Positions 43,190 through 52,885 of a DNA stretch of 64,000 bases are shown piece by piece. The stretch spans positions 3,663,046-3,727,045 of the forward strand of contig NZ_CP083985.1 of NCBI RefSeq assembly GCF_020172665.1, written 5' to 3'. The stretch comes from [Mycobacterium] zoologicum. Its GTDB lineage: Bacteria > Actinomycetota > Actinomycetes > Mycobacteriales > Mycobacteriaceae. Numbering within the stretch: position 1 is the first letter of the stretch; each line of letters begins with the position of its first letter. Under the pieces are notes generated by a model. The model made no database searches. It was not told the DNA's origin and saw only the letters and a list, made by a program, of their open reading frames with translations. The translations under genes and the position numbers were made by a program.

Positions 43190-43600
43190 CTACAGATCCC
43201 CCCGACGCCAAAGCGTTTCACCGTCAGGAACGCAGGTCAACAACAACCCGTCGGGCGCCTGGGCAACCTCACCGTCGAAGGTGTCGCACTTGGTGCCCTC
43301 CTCCTTGACGCCGTGCATCTCCGGAGACCGGAACCAGCGCGGGTCGTAGCGGCGCGGCGATGCGCAGAACACCAGCCGGCCCGGCAGGTTCGACGCCCCG
43401 GCGACAGCGGACCCGAAGACGTAGTAGGTGGTGTTGTCGCACGGCGAACCCATGACGACATTGGGCATGATCCCGGGAGTGCATGCCGGGACATCGCATT
43501 GCGGCACAAAAGGTTCAGCGGTCGCCGAACCTGCCGGCGCCAGGGTGCCGGCAGCTACTGCGACTCCCACCGCCGTCGCGAGTATCCACGTGTTGTGCAT
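43190..43600 (-). CDS. small secreted cysteine-containing protein, unrecognised
   Basis: About 136 aa. ATG 43600 is preceded by GGGGGAG and gives a signal peptide (MHNTWILATAVGVAVAAGTL, cleavage near SATA-E). The mature part has six cysteines (VPQCDVPACTPG, PCDNT, VFCASP, TKCDTF, LTCVPD). It belongs to the run of three secreted proteins behind mceF. Family not recognised; extracytoplasmic location is the only firm statement. Confidence 0.7.
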   Translation of the reverse strand: MHNTWILATAVGVAVAAGTLAPAGSATAEPFVPQCDVPACTPGIMPNVVMGSPCDNTTYYVFGSAVAGASNLPGRLVFCASPRRYDPRWFRSPEMHGVKEEGTKCDTFDGEVAQAPDGLLLTCVPDGETLWRRGDL

Positions 43601-43614
43601 CCGCTCCCCCATCC

Positions 43615-44121
43615 CTACAACCGCTGCAGACTCAGCGGCATCTGGATCACCGTGGGCTGGTTGCGCCCACAGGCACCCGAGACCCCGATCGTCCTGTCGT
43701 AACCGACCAACCGATCGACGTTGAGCTTGTCCCACTGGCCGTTGGCGTCACTGCCCTGGAACTGGTAGCGCTGGCGGCCCGACGAAGTGGTGCCGTCCGG
43801 GCAGGTCTGCCAGTTCTCATGGAATCGGTCGACGATCCAGCGCGAGGTGCGGAACTCCACCGGTGCGGTCCAGCCCTGGTCACTGCTCACCTGACCGGTG
43901 CACTGGTGGGCGTTGGCGCAGCTGGAGCTGAAAGTCCACACCGACACCACGGTGTGCTCGTCCATGTAGACCTCGTTGGTCTTGGCCCAGTCGCCGTTCG
44001 AGACCACCCGGTAGGGACCGTTGAGTTCGAAACCCAGGCCCGCCTGCGCCGGTGGTGCAGCCGTGAGCCCCAGTGCCAGCCCGACTGCCGCTGCGGCAAA
44101 AGATGATTCACGAATGCGCAT
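43615..44121 (-). CDS. small secreted protein, unrecognised
   Basis: 168 aa. Signal peptide MRIRESSFAAAAVGLALGLT ending AQA-G. The mature domain (GLGFELNGPYRVVSNGDWAK..., SSSCANAHQCTGQV, WQTCPDG, VSGACGRNQPT) looks like the exported beta-rich mycobacterial proteins often found near mce genes. Four cysteines. It begins 13 bases after mceF ends and is probably in the same transcript. Confidence 0.72.
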   Translation of the reverse strand: MRIRESSFAAAAVGLALGLTAAPPAQAGLGFELNGPYRVVSNGDWAKTNEVYMDEHTVVSVWTFSSSCANAHQCTGQVSSDQGWTAPVEFRTSRWIVDRFHENWQTCPDGTTSSGRQRYQFQGSDANGQWDKLNVDRLVGYDRTIGVSGACGRNQPTVIQMPLSLQRL

Positions 44122-44134
44122 GACAGATCCTCCC

Positions 44135-45721
44135 TCAGCTCGGCATCAAATCGGTCCAGGACTTGGCAGTCGAACCGGTCACCAGGTTGGTCTGCTGCTC
44201 ATATCGGCCGTCGGGGGTCATGTACTTGCCGGTATTCGGGTCATAGGGCAGCACCGCAACCGACGGCCCGCCGCCGTCATAGCCCGACGGTGCGACACCC
44301 GGTGCCGACGGTGACGCGGCAGCCGGCGGCGGACCCGGCGCCTCGGGCGGCGGCGCGGGCACCACCGGCCGGGGCGCATCCGGTGGGGTGCCGGAGCGCA
44401 CGGCGCCCGGCGGCATCGGGGTTCCTTCGGTGGGAGCGAAGATCCGTTCCTGGAAATCCACCCGGTCGTCGACCGGATAGCCCTGCTTGAGCAGGTTGGG
44501 GTCGAACGGCCCCGGACCGGTGAGGTGCTGGCGCATCGCGATCGGGACGAATCCCCTCGGGTCGTCGCAGAGTTCGACGGTCGGCGCGCGCTTGCCCGGA
44601 TGCTCGATGCACGGGAAGTTGCGGGCACCGCGCACCGAGGTAGGCGAATCCTGCGGCAGTTTGCAGTACAGCCCGTCCGGGGTGTCGATGGTGGTGGTAT
44701 CGGCCGGCGACCGCCATGACGACTGGGGCAGGAATCCGACCGTGCACGGGTTGGGGTCACCGAAGGTCAGCGTGAAGTCGCCCTGGGGCAGGCCGGTCGG
44801 ATTGTTCTTCGGCAGACCGAAAGACTGCTGTGCCGCAATGTATCCGGGCAACAGCACCAGCAACTGCTCGATCGACGGGTTGTAGGCCAGCAGCACCTGC
44901 CCGACGGTGTTCAGGTTCGCCAGCAGGATCGGCAGCGTCGGCTTGAGATCCTGCATCAGTCCCGACACCTCGTCGGCGAAGCCGGGCCCGCGCTGCAGGA
45001 TCGCCCGCAACTGGGGCTCGTTGACGGCCACCTGACCGGTGATCCCGGCCATGCTGCGCGCGAAGGTCCGGATCGCACCGGTGCTCTTCTCCTGGGAATC
45101 GAGCAGTCGCGCGCCGTCGTCGATCAGTCGGCGCATCCGCCCCGAGACGCCGTTGGCGTCGTGGCTGATGGTCGCCGCCGAGTCCAGCAGGGACTGGAAG
45201 TCATAGCCCGCACCGTTGAACGCCTGATAGGTCTCGCCGAGCAGCTGACTGACCTTGTCCTTGGGGATGCTGTCGACCAGCGTGCTGACCTGGTCGAGCA
45301 TCGGCCCGACCTGTTGCGGCACTTCGGTGTTCGCCGCCGAGATCACCGAACCGTTCTGAAGGTACGGCGCGCCGTCACTGCGCGGCAGCAGATCGACATA
45401 CTGCTCCCCGACCGCCGACACACTGCGCACCGCGGCCTGCAGATCCGCCGGGACGCGAGGCGAACGCTGCAGCGACAGCGTGGCCCGCACCCCGGTCGGT
45501 GTCAGGGCGACATCGGTGACCGTTCCGATCTGCACGCCGTTGTAGGTGACGTTGGCGAACCGATACAGCCCGCCCGTCTCGGGCAGGTCCAACTTCACCG
45601 TCACCCGGCCGATCCCGAGCATGGTCGGCACCTGCATGTAGCCGAACAGCATCGCTCCCACGCCGATCACCGAGGCGATCGTGAACAGGATCAGCTGCAT
45701 CCGGACAAAGCGTGTGAGCAT
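44135..45721 (-). CDS. mceF: MCE family protein MceF
   Basis: About 528 aa. N-terminal membrane anchor (residues ~10-32), MlaD/MCE domain with GLYRFANVTYNGVQIGTVTDV, long helical region with SLLDSA and a Pro/Ala-rich C-terminal tail (residues ~435-480). Sixth subunit of the Mce lipid importer, contributing to the periplasmic tunnel. ATG 45721 follows GGGAGGGG, with its start at the mceE stop. The Pro-rich tail probably spans the wall. Confidence 0.92.
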   Translation of the reverse strand: MLTRFVRMQLILFTIASVIGVGAMLFGYMQVPTMLGIGRVTVKLDLPETGGLYRFANVTYNGVQIGTVTDVALTPTGVRATLSLQRSPRVPADLQAAVRSVSAVGEQYVDLLPRSDGAPYLQNGSVISAANTEVPQQVGPMLDQVSTLVDSIPKDKVSQLLGETYQAFNGAGYDFQSLLDSAATISHDANGVSGRMRRLIDDGARLLDSQEKSTGAIRTFARSMAGITGQVAVNEPQLRAILQRGPGFADEVSGLMQDLKPTLPILLANLNTVGQVLLAYNPSIEQLLVLLPGYIAAQQSFGLPKNNPTGLPQGDFTLTFGDPNPCTVGFLPQSSWRSPADTTTIDTPDGLYCKLPQDSPTSVRGARNFPCIEHPGKRAPTVELCDDPRGFVPIAMRQHLTGPGPFDPNLLKQGYPVDDRVDFQERIFAPTEGTPMPPGAVRSGTPPDAPRPVVPAPPPEAPGPPPAAASPSAPGVAPSGYDGGGPSVAVLPYDPNTGKYMTPDGRYEQQTNLVTGSTAKSWTDLMPS

Positions 45722-45722
45722 G

Positions 45723-46892
45723 TCAGCCACCCCCTCCCGGTGCCGCAGGCAGCCCCACCGGTGGGATGTTGGCCCCCGATGACTGCAGGACGGGTTGCTG
45801 CAGCGGGTCGTAGGAGTAGTTCAGGTACCACGGATCACCGGGCGCCGGAACCAGCCTGGTGTCTTCGTCGCCCCACTGGGTTCCGGCGAACAGGGACCGC
45901 TTGAGCCGCGGCTTGGTGAGGTCGAAGACCGCGAACAGGTTCAGGAAGTCACCCCGCACAGCACGCTCGATGGCGTTGGGCCCGTAGGGGAACGCGCTGG
46001 AGTACGCCACCGCGGCGTTGAGATCCGGGCCGATGTCGGCCAGCGACTCCAGCGCGGGTTCCAGGTGAATCAGGTCCGAGACCAGGTGGCTGCCGGCGTC
46101 GTCGACCAGACCGGCAGACAGATCGCCGAACTTGCCCAGTTTGGTCAGCGCCTCGGTGAACTTGGGCCGCTCCTTGATCAGCACGTCGATGGCCGGCGGA
46201 ATCTTGTTCAGTGCAGTGTTGATCGTCTCGCGCTGCCCGGCGAACGTGGAGGCCACCCGGTTCATCTCCCCGATGGAGACGACGATGTTGTCTCGCTGCC
46301 GGTCCAGCGCCGCGGTGAAACGGTCGAGACGTTCGAGCAGATCGCGGATGTCGCCCTCACGGCCCGACATGGTGGCGCTGAAGTTGTGGATGATGTCGCC
46401 GATCTGGCCCAGCCCACCGCCGTTGACCAACACCGCCAGCGAGGACAGCGTCTGCTCAGTCGACGGATAGGTCGACGAATCGCTCAGCGGGATGGTCGCC
46501 CCGGACGCCAGCCGACCCGACGGAGCCTGGCCCACTGGCGGGTTGAGCGCCAGATGCATCGAACCCAGCAGGCTGGTCTGGCCCACGGTGGCCACCGCGT
46601 TGGCCGGCACCTCCACTCCCGGGTTCACCGCGACGTCCACGCGGGCGTGCCAGTTGGTGACGGTCATCTTGCCGACGCTGCCGATCACCACATCGGAGAG
46701 CAGCACCGGCGAATTGGATTCCAGCGTACCGACATTGGCCAATTCGACGGTGAAGTGCTGCGCCCCGTGGCCGCGGCCCTGCACACCCGGAAGCGCTATC
46801 GAGTTGGCGCCGCCGAACGAACATCCGGTGGTGGTGGCGGCGACCACGCCGGCCAGTGCCACAGCGCGCCGCAGCGTCTTCAGCCCGATCAT
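45723..46892 (-). CDS. mceE: MCE family lipoprotein MceE (LprN-like)
   Basis: 389 aa. Signal sequence MIGLKTLRRAVALAGVVAAT followed by TTGCSFGG, a lipobox-like cysteine at residue 24, so a lipid-anchored subunit as in other Mce systems. MCE domain: VELANVGTLESNSPVLLSDV and TVTNWHARVDV. Helical C-terminal part, then VGLPAAPGGGG. Overlaps mceD by ATGA; ends one base before mceF starts. Confidence 0.92.
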   Translation of the reverse strand: MIGLKTLRRAVALAGVVAATTTGCSFGGANSIALPGVQGRGHGAQHFTVELANVGTLESNSPVLLSDVVIGSVGKMTVTNWHARVDVAVNPGVEVPANAVATVGQTSLLGSMHLALNPPVGQAPSGRLASGATIPLSDSSTYPSTEQTLSSLAVLVNGGGLGQIGDIIHNFSATMSGREGDIRDLLERLDRFTAALDRQRDNIVVSIGEMNRVASTFAGQRETINTALNKIPPAIDVLIKERPKFTEALTKLGKFGDLSAGLVDDAGSHLVSDLIHLEPALESLADIGPDLNAAVAYSSAFPYGPNAIERAVRGDFLNLFAVFDLTKPRLKRSLFAGTQWGDEDTRLVPAPGDPWYLNYSYDPLQQPVLQSSGANIPPVGLPAAPGGGG

Positions 46893-48343
46893 GGCGCCGC
46901 CTCCGCAGGCAGCGGCGGTCCCGGGGGGCCCGGCGGTGGTGGTCCCGGCGCCGGGCCGTCCGGCAATAGCATCCCGTCGAAGGTCATCCGGCTCGGCGGA
47001 GGCGCCCCCGGAAGCAGCGGCGGCTGGGCCGCGGCGGGCAGGCCGTCGGGAACCAGGGAGCCGCGCGGCTGCGACGGGTCGGTCCACCCCGGCGGCGGCG
47101 GGACGTCTCCGCGCAGACCGGTATAGGCCGAGATCGACGGTGCCTGCTCCACCGGTACCGGCGGATGCTCGTTGTGCGGCATCAACGCCGGATCGGTGTA
47201 GATCAGTTTTTCCGGACTGCCCGACTTGGTCAGATACGGGGCGATCGGCAGCGGAAATCCGTTGAAGTTGAGCAGCCGCATCGCCGGCCCGAGATACGCC
47301 GTGCACAGCTTGCCGGTCTCGATCGACGTGGTGTTGCCGATCCCGCCGATCATCGCGCAGATCGCCTGAACCGGGTTGGAGAAGTTGGCGAACGCGAACG
47401 ACCCCAGCGGAGTCCCACTGGTGACGTTGTACATGTTGAGCGTGTTGGCGATCGCGTTCGGGGTGATGTGCAAGATGTTGCGGATCGCGTTCTTGGAATC
47501 GGCCAGCGTCTGGGTCACCTTCGCCAGTCCGTCCACCGCTTCGACGGTCGCGGCGCGACTGCCCGAGACGAAGTCCCGCACCTTGTCGATGGTGCCGGAG
47601 AAGTCCTTCAGGGCGGCGTCCAGGCTGGTCCGACTGTCGTCGATCACGCTGGTCAGCGTCGCCAGCCGCGATTCGAACACCACGATCTGCTGATCGCTGT
47701 CACGCAGCGCGGTCACGAAGGTCTGCATGCCGTCGATGATGTCGACGATGTTGCCGCTGCCCTCGGCGAAGATCCTTGCCACCCCGGACAGCTGCGCCAG
47801 GGTGTCGCGCAGCTTGGCGCCGTTGCCGTCCATCGCGCTGGCCGCGGTTTCGATGAACCGGGCTGCCGAGGTACCCGAGATACCGCTTTTCGGGCCGAGT
47901 TCGCTTGCCAGCCGGTTCAATTGGGTCTTCACCTCGTCCCACTCGACCGGCACCGCGGTGTGCTCCCGCGGGATCACCGCGCCGTCGGACAGGGTGGGCC
48001 CGTCACCGCGGTGATACGCGGGCGTCAATTGGACGAACCGGGCGGCCACCAGGTTCGGGGCGACGATGACGGCCTTGGCGTCGGCGGGAACCGGGACCTT
48101 GCGGTCCACCCGCAGCGTGAGCTTGGCCTGGGTGCCCTGCGGTTCGATCCGGTCGATGGTGCCGACCTTTACCCCGGAGACCCGAACCTCGTCGCCGGGG
48201 TAAATGGCTGTGGCGGTGGAGAAGTAGGCGGTGATCGTGGTCGGCTTCAGCAGGGTCCGGCCGACCAGCAGCACAGCACCCGCGAGCAACACCAGGGCCA
48301 GCAGCCCGGCGCCCGCGATCCGCAGTGGTTTTCCGGTAGTCAT
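46889..48343 (-). CDS. mceD: MCE family protein MceD
   Basis: 484 aa. N-terminal anchor LLALVLLAGAVLLVGRTLL, MCE domain with AIYPGDEVRVSGVKVGTIDRI, helical needle region and a very Pro-rich C-terminal tail (about residues 405-484). Fourth subunit in gene order. Overlaps both neighbours by ATGA. The proline tail is longer than the tails of the other subunits here. Confidence 0.92.
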   Translation of the reverse strand: MTTGKPLRIAGAGLLALVLLAGAVLLVGRTLLKPTTITAYFSTATAIYPGDEVRVSGVKVGTIDRIEPQGTQAKLTLRVDRKVPVPADAKAVIVAPNLVAARFVQLTPAYHRGDGPTLSDGAVIPREHTAVPVEWDEVKTQLNRLASELGPKSGISGTSAARFIETAASAMDGNGAKLRDTLAQLSGVARIFAEGSGNIVDIIDGMQTFVTALRDSDQQIVVFESRLATLTSVIDDSRTSLDAALKDFSGTIDKVRDFVSGSRAATVEAVDGLAKVTQTLADSKNAIRNILHITPNAIANTLNMYNVTSGTPLGSFAFANFSNPVQAICAMIGGIGNTTSIETGKLCTAYLGPAMRLLNFNGFPLPIAPYLTKSGSPEKLIYTDPALMPHNEHPPVPVEQAPSISAYTGLRGDVPPPPGWTDPSQPRGSLVPDGLPAAAQPPLLPGAPPPSRMTFDGMLLPDGPAPGPPPPGPPGPPLPAEAAP

Positions 48344-49434
48344 CGCGGCGGCAGGTCTCCTGGTTGCGGAATCCCGTTGATCGGGAAGGGAAGTTCGGCA
48401 CGCGGTCCGGCATTGTCGGGCGGCTGCCCGGCATCCACACCGCGCCGGAAGCCGAAGGCGTAGTCGAAGAACGGCTGGAACAGCTGCGGCAGCATCAGGT
48501 TCGGCACATACGCGCTGTAGTACGCGCCGTTGGACACCGTCTCGCCCTGGGTGAGTTCGTATTTGGCCAGGCCGGGCAGCGCCTTGGCGAGGTTGTCGCG
48601 GTTCTTCACCAGAATCTTGTTCAGCGAGTTGATCTCGTCCAGGGTCGGTTTGAGCTGTTCGTTGTTCTGATCGACGAGTTCGGACAACTGCCGCGACACC
48701 GCCGACGTGCTGACCAGCAGGCTGACGATCGCCTGCCGGCGGGTGTTGAGCACGTCGACGAGGCTGTTGGCGTCCAGGATCAGCGAGTTGATCTGCTGGC
48801 TGCGCTCGGAGAACACCCCGGTCACATCGGCGGCGGACTTGAGCAGATCGGCGAGGCTCTCGTTGCGGTTGTTCAGTGATCGCGACAGCCGGCTCAATCC
48901 GTCGAATGTCGGGCCCAGTCGCGGGGCGATCTGATCGATGGTGTCCGAGAGGGTGTCCAGCGATTTGTTGAGCGACTCGGTGTCGGTGCCGGCGGTGTTG
49001 GAGGTCAGCTCGCCGACCACGTCGGTCAGCGAATACGGCGAGGACGTGCGGGTGACCGGGATGACGTCGAGCGGGCGCATCTTGCCGCTGCCGGACGGTT
49101 CGAGCGTCAGAACCCGCTCACCGAGCAGCGATCCGGTGCGGATGTGCGCGGTGCTCTGCGACCCCAGCGGGTACTTGCCGGCCAGCGTGAACGTCACCAG
49201 GGCGTCGCCGTTATCGAGCACCACATCGGTGACCGAACCGACCTTGATCCCCGACAGCGTGACATCGGCGCCGGTGCCCAGCCCGCCGGCCTCGGTGAAC
49301 CGCGCCTGGTAGCGCACCGACGTGGCCCACTGGATCAGCTGTTCGGGCTGCAGCCCGATCGCGACGATGAACGCGATGACGATGGCCCCGATGAAGCCCA
49401 TCCGGAACAGATGACTCCCGTGATATCGCAGCAT
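48340..49434 (-). CDS. mceC: MCE family protein MceC
   Basis: 364 aa. N-terminal anchor (GFIGAIVIAFIVAIGL), MCE domain with GTGADVTLSGIKVGSVTDV, helical region rich in Ser/Asn/Asp, and a short C-terminus FPINGIPQPGDLPPR. Third subunit of the importer tunnel. Starts 19 bases after mceB. Confidence 0.92.
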   Translation of the reverse strand: MLRYHGSHLFRMGFIGAIVIAFIVAIGLQPEQLIQWATSVRYQARFTEAGGLGTGADVTLSGIKVGSVTDVVLDNGDALVTFTLAGKYPLGSQSTAHIRTGSLLGERVLTLEPSGSGKMRPLDVIPVTRTSSPYSLTDVVGELTSNTAGTDTESLNKSLDTLSDTIDQIAPRLGPTFDGLSRLSRSLNNRNESLADLLKSAADVTGVFSERSQQINSLILDANSLVDVLNTRRQAIVSLLVSTSAVSRQLSELVDQNNEQLKPTLDEINSLNKILVKNRDNLAKALPGLAKYELTQGETVSNGAYYSAYVPNLMLPQLFQPFFDYAFGFRRGVDAGQPPDNAGPRAELPFPINGIPQPGDLPPR

Positions 49435-49453
49435 CAGCGCACCCCGGGTCCGA

Positions 49454-50482
49454 TCAGTCGGTATCGCTGCATCGGCCCTCCTCCGACTTGATCCAGGGGA
49501 ACACCGAGGTGCGGCCCTGGGTGTCGCTGACCCGGATCTGCACGGCGCACAGGTAGTACTGGATGAACCCGCCGTAGGCGCCGAGCCGGATGGCCTTGCG
49601 GTAGTTCTCGGGGGCCTTCTGCAGTGACATGTCCAAGCCGGCCTGGTCGGCGTTGACGGCCTTGGCCAGCCGATTGGTCTGGGCGATCGTGTCGGTCAGC
49701 GGATCGCGTGCCCGGCCCAGCAGGTCGGCCATCGACGCGGTTCCGCGGTCCAGGGAACTCACGGCGTCGCCGATGGCGTCTCGGTCGGCGGCCAGCCCAC
49801 CGACCAGCTTGTTCAGCCGGTCGATCGCCCCGGACAGTCGCTTGTCGCCGCTGGTGATGGTGGCCAGTACGGTGCGCAGCTGGTCGATCAGCGATTCGAT
49901 CACCACGTTGTTGTCGGCCAGCGACGTCGAGAACGACGACGTCTGCGACATCAGCGAGTCGATGGTGCCGCCCTGGCCCTGCATGATCTGGATCAGCGAC
50001 GCGGTCAGCGCATTGACGTCCTGCGGGTTCAGCCCGCGGATCACCGGCTTGAGTCCGTTGAGCAACAGGTCCAGATCCAGCGCCGGTGCGGTCCGCTCCA
50101 GCGGGATCTGCGCCCCGGCCGGCAGGAGTCGCGTCGACCCGGGCCCGTCCTCAAGTTCGAGGTAACGGTCCCCGACCAGGTTGAGGTAGCGCACCGAGGC
50201 TTTGGTGCCGGTGGTCAGCGCTACGTTGCGGTCGGCGGCGAACTTCACCAGCACGGTGCCGTCTTGGCGCAGGGCCACACCGTCGACGGTGCCCACCCGC
50301 ACCCCGGCGACGCGCACGCTGTCCCCGGACTTGAGCCGGGAGGCGTCGCTGAACACTGCCTGGTAGCCGGTGGTCGGTCCGGTGCGCACCTCAGCGAAGA
50401 TCGCGAACAGCATCAACGTCGCCAGCAGCATCGCCACGGCGAAGCTGCCGAACTTGAGCAGGGTCTGCCAGGAGCGCGTCAT
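49454..50482 (-). CDS. mceB: MCE family protein MceB
   Basis: 342 aa. Anchor FGSFAVAMLLATLMLFAIFA, MCE domain with SRLKSGDSVRVAGVRVGTVD and LVGDRYLELEDG, helical C-terminal part and the family end region YYLCAVQIRVSD with paired cysteines. Overlaps mceA by ATGA. Second subunit of the importer. Confidence 0.92.
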   Translation of the reverse strand: MTRSWQTLLKFGSFAVAMLLATLMLFAIFAEVRTGPTTGYQAVFSDASRLKSGDSVRVAGVRVGTVDGVALRQDGTVLVKFAADRNVALTTGTKASVRYLNLVGDRYLELEDGPGSTRLLPAGAQIPLERTAPALDLDLLLNGLKPVIRGLNPQDVNALTASLIQIMQGQGGTIDSLMSQTSSFSTSLADNNVVIESLIDQLRTVLATITSGDKRLSGAIDRLNKLVGGLAADRDAIGDAVSSLDRGTASMADLLGRARDPLTDTIAQTNRLAKAVNADQAGLDMSLQKAPENYRKAIRLGAYGGFIQYYLCAVQIRVSDTQGRTSVFPWIKSEEGRCSDTD

Positions 50483-51726
50483 CCCGGCATTCCCACCTGG
50501 GCGGTGTTGCGGGGCGGCCCGCCGAGCGGCCCGAACAACGCCTGCTTGAGTCCCTCGGAGTTGATCAGGATGCCCTGGTTGCCGTACTCGTACGGGTCGG
50601 CCCCGACATCGCCGATCAGTGCCGGCACCCGGAAGTCGGGTGGAATATCGGGCAGGCCCAGTTCGGCACAGTAAGAACGCTCGGCGGTGGCGGCCACCTT
50701 CGGCAGGTGGTCGGGGTAGCGGTAACGCTCCCGGCCGAGGGTGAAGCTGGCGGTGATCACGATGCCGGGCACGGTGAACGGCGGCGACTTGGCGAACGGC
50801 ACCAGGCCGCCGATCGCACAGCCGAGGTGCTCGTGGTACTTGTCCAGCAACTGCGCAGTGGGATCCAGGTTCCGGGTCAGGTCGGTCAACAGCTGCCGGT
50901 TGTCGCCCAGCACCTCGTTGCCGGTGTCGGCCAGCCCGATGGCGGACATCAGGAAGGTGTCCAGGTTGTCGCGCTCGGCGACGATGCTGTCGCTCATCAC
51001 CGAGGTGTTGGCCATGGTGGCGGTCAGGTCGGGGGCGGCATCGGCATAGGACCGGAACACCGGCGGCATGGTGGCGGCCTCGCGCTCCAGGGTGTTCAGG
51101 CTGGGCTCGAGCTCGGCGAGCAGATGGTCGAAGTCGGTCAGCGCCTGCCCCATCTTGGCGCCGCGGCCGTTGAACGCCGTCGAGACGGCCCCCAGGGTCT
51201 CGTTGAGCTTCATCGGGTCGATCTTGTCCAGCACCCGTACCAGCTGCTGGAAGACTGTGTTGATCTCCACGGTGACGTGTTCGCCGGTCAGCGTCTGACC
51301 GGCGTGCATCCTGGCCGTCGAGGGCTGCGGCGGCGCCATCAGTTCGACGAACTTGGCCCCGAACACCGTCGACGAGGCGATCCGGGCGGTGGCGTTGGCC
51401 GGGATCAGCCGCAGCTGGTCGGGCTGCAGCTCCAACCGCAGGGCCGCGGTGCCGTCCGGCAGGTTGTCGATGGCGCCGACCTTGCCCACCTGCACGCCGC
51501 GCAACTTCACCTTGGCGTCGGGGTACATCACCAAACCCGCACGCGGGGACAGCACGGTGATCCCCACCGTGCGGGTGAAGCTGCCCCGGAACAATCCGAT
51601 CGGCAACCCGATCAGAGCCGCGATGACGACCACCGTGGCCAGCCCGATCAGCGGCCGCACATAGGTCGGCTGCTGGCGCCGTTCACCGGCCTTATGCCTG
51701 CCGCGGACGGCCGTGTCAGAACCCAC
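50479..51726 (-). CDS. mceA: MCE family protein MceA
   Basis: 415 aa. Basic N-terminus, anchor IGLATVVVIAALIGLPIGLF, MCE domain with GLVMYPDAKVKLRGVQVGKV and SSTVFGAKFVEL, then the helical domain and an extracytoplasmic C-terminus with GYADC-like YCAELGLPDIPP. First subunit of the Mce complex. GTG 51726 overlaps the thiolase stop by 11 bases. In characterised mce operons yrbEA and yrbEB precede mceA; here a thiolase gene does. Confidence 0.93.
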   Translation of the reverse strand: MGSDTAVRGRHKAGERRQQPTYVRPLIGLATVVVIAALIGLPIGLFRGSFTRTVGITVLSPRAGLVMYPDAKVKLRGVQVGKVGAIDNLPDGTAALRLELQPDQLRLIPANATARIASSTVFGAKFVELMAPPQPSTARMHAGQTLTGEHVTVEINTVFQQLVRVLDKIDPMKLNETLGAVSTAFNGRGAKMGQALTDFDHLLAELEPSLNTLEREAATMPPVFRSYADAAPDLTATMANTSVMSDSIVAERDNLDTFLMSAIGLADTGNEVLGDNRQLLTDLTRNLDPTAQLLDKYHEHLGCAIGGLVPFAKSPPFTVPGIVITASFTLGRERYRYPDHLPKVAATAERSYCAELGLPDIPPDFRVPALIGDVGADPYEYGNQGILINSEGLKQALFGPLGGPPRNTAQVGMPG

Positions 51727-52885
51727 TGACGCCGCCCCCCTCCACGATGGTTACCGCCGAGACGGCCGTCGGCCCCCCGATGTTGTGCGCCAAGCCAATC
51801 CGAGCGCCGTCGACCTGATTGACCGCGGTTCCCCGCAACTGCTCAAAGAGTTCTACGCACTGTGCCACACCCGTGGCGCCCGGGGGATGTCCTTTGGATT
51901 TCAGTCCACCGCTGGGATTGACCGGCAACGCACCACCGACGCTGGTCGCCTCGGTCTCCAGCAGCTTGTGCGCCTCGAATCGCTCGGCGAAGCCGAGATC
52001 CTCGTAGCTGATCAGTTCCACCCCGGTGAAGTAGTCGTGCACCTCGGCGACGTCGATGTCGGCCGGGGTCAACCCCGCCATGGCGAACGCCTGCTTGGCG
52101 GCGCGGACCGTCGCCGGGAAGGTCGTCATGTCCGGCTTGTGCTGATGCATCACCGAATCCAGGCCGAGCCCGACCCCGCGGATCCACACCGGCCGGTCGG
52201 TGAAGCGGTCGACGACGTCTTCGGCGGCCAGCACCAGGGCGGCCGCACCATCACTCTGCGGAGCGCAGTCGTACAACCCGAACGGGGTCACCACGGTCGG
52301 CGCGTCGAGGGCCTGTTGGACGGTGATCTCGAAGCGCAGCCGGGCGCGCGGGTTGTTTACGCCGTGCCGGTGGTTCTTCACCGCGACCATCGCCAGGTGC
52401 TCGCGGGTGGCCGGGGACTCGTGCAGGTAGCGGCGCACGTGCAGCGCGAAACCGGCCGGGGCGACCAGCCCGAGCGGGTAGTCCCAGGCCATGTCGCGGG
52501 CGGTCTGCTCCCAGGCCCACAGCATGTCCTTGGTGGCGTTCTCCCGCAGCTTGTCGGCACCCATCACCAGGGCCACGTCCACCGCCCCGGAGGCGACCCC
52601 GAACAGGGCGTTGCGCACGGCGTCGTTCCCGGTGGCGCACGAGTTCTCCACCCGGGTGACGGGCAGGTCCGGCAGCCCCAGGCTGTCGGCGAGGATCCCG
52701 GACGGAAACCCGTCGGTGGTGCCCAGCGCCCCGAACCAGGCCGCCTGCACGTCGGCCTTGGCCAGCCCCTTGTCGACGCTGGCGGCGCAGTCGGCGAAGG
52801 CCATCGGCAGCAGGTCCTTGATGCCCAGCGCGAAGTGCTCGCGGAACGGCGTCATCCCGGCGCCGACGATCGCCACCCGTCTCAT
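51716..52885 (-). CDS. SCP2-type thiolase / lipid-transfer protein
   Basis: 389 aa. Nucleophile region ENSCATGNDAV, SCP2-thiolase motif VHDYFTGVELISYEDLG, GGLKSKGHPPGATG and the C-terminal AHNIGG. The HDYF and YEDLG pattern resembles Ltp2-like proteins that act as retro-aldolases on steroid side-chain CoA thioesters together with a DUF35 partner; such a partner lies immediately upstream. Thiolytic or aldol cleavage therefore both remain possible. ATG 52885 overlaps the upstream stop (ATGA). Confidence 0.9.
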   Translation of the reverse strand: MRRVAIVGAGMTPFREHFALGIKDLLPMAFADCAASVDKGLAKADVQAAWFGALGTTDGFPSGILADSLGLPDLPVTRVENSCATGNDAVRNALFGVASGAVDVALVMGADKLRENATKDMLWAWEQTARDMAWDYPLGLVAPAGFALHVRRYLHESPATREHLAMVAVKNHRHGVNNPRARLRFEITVQQALDAPTVVTPFGLYDCAPQSDGAAALVLAAEDVVDRFTDRPVWIRGVGLGLDSVMHQHKPDMTTFPATVRAAKQAFAMAGLTPADIDVAEVHDYFTGVELISYEDLGFAERFEAHKLLETEATSVGGALPVNPSGGLKSKGHPPGATGVAQCVELFEQLRGTAVNQVDGARIGLAHNIGGPTAVSAVTIVEGGGVSGF

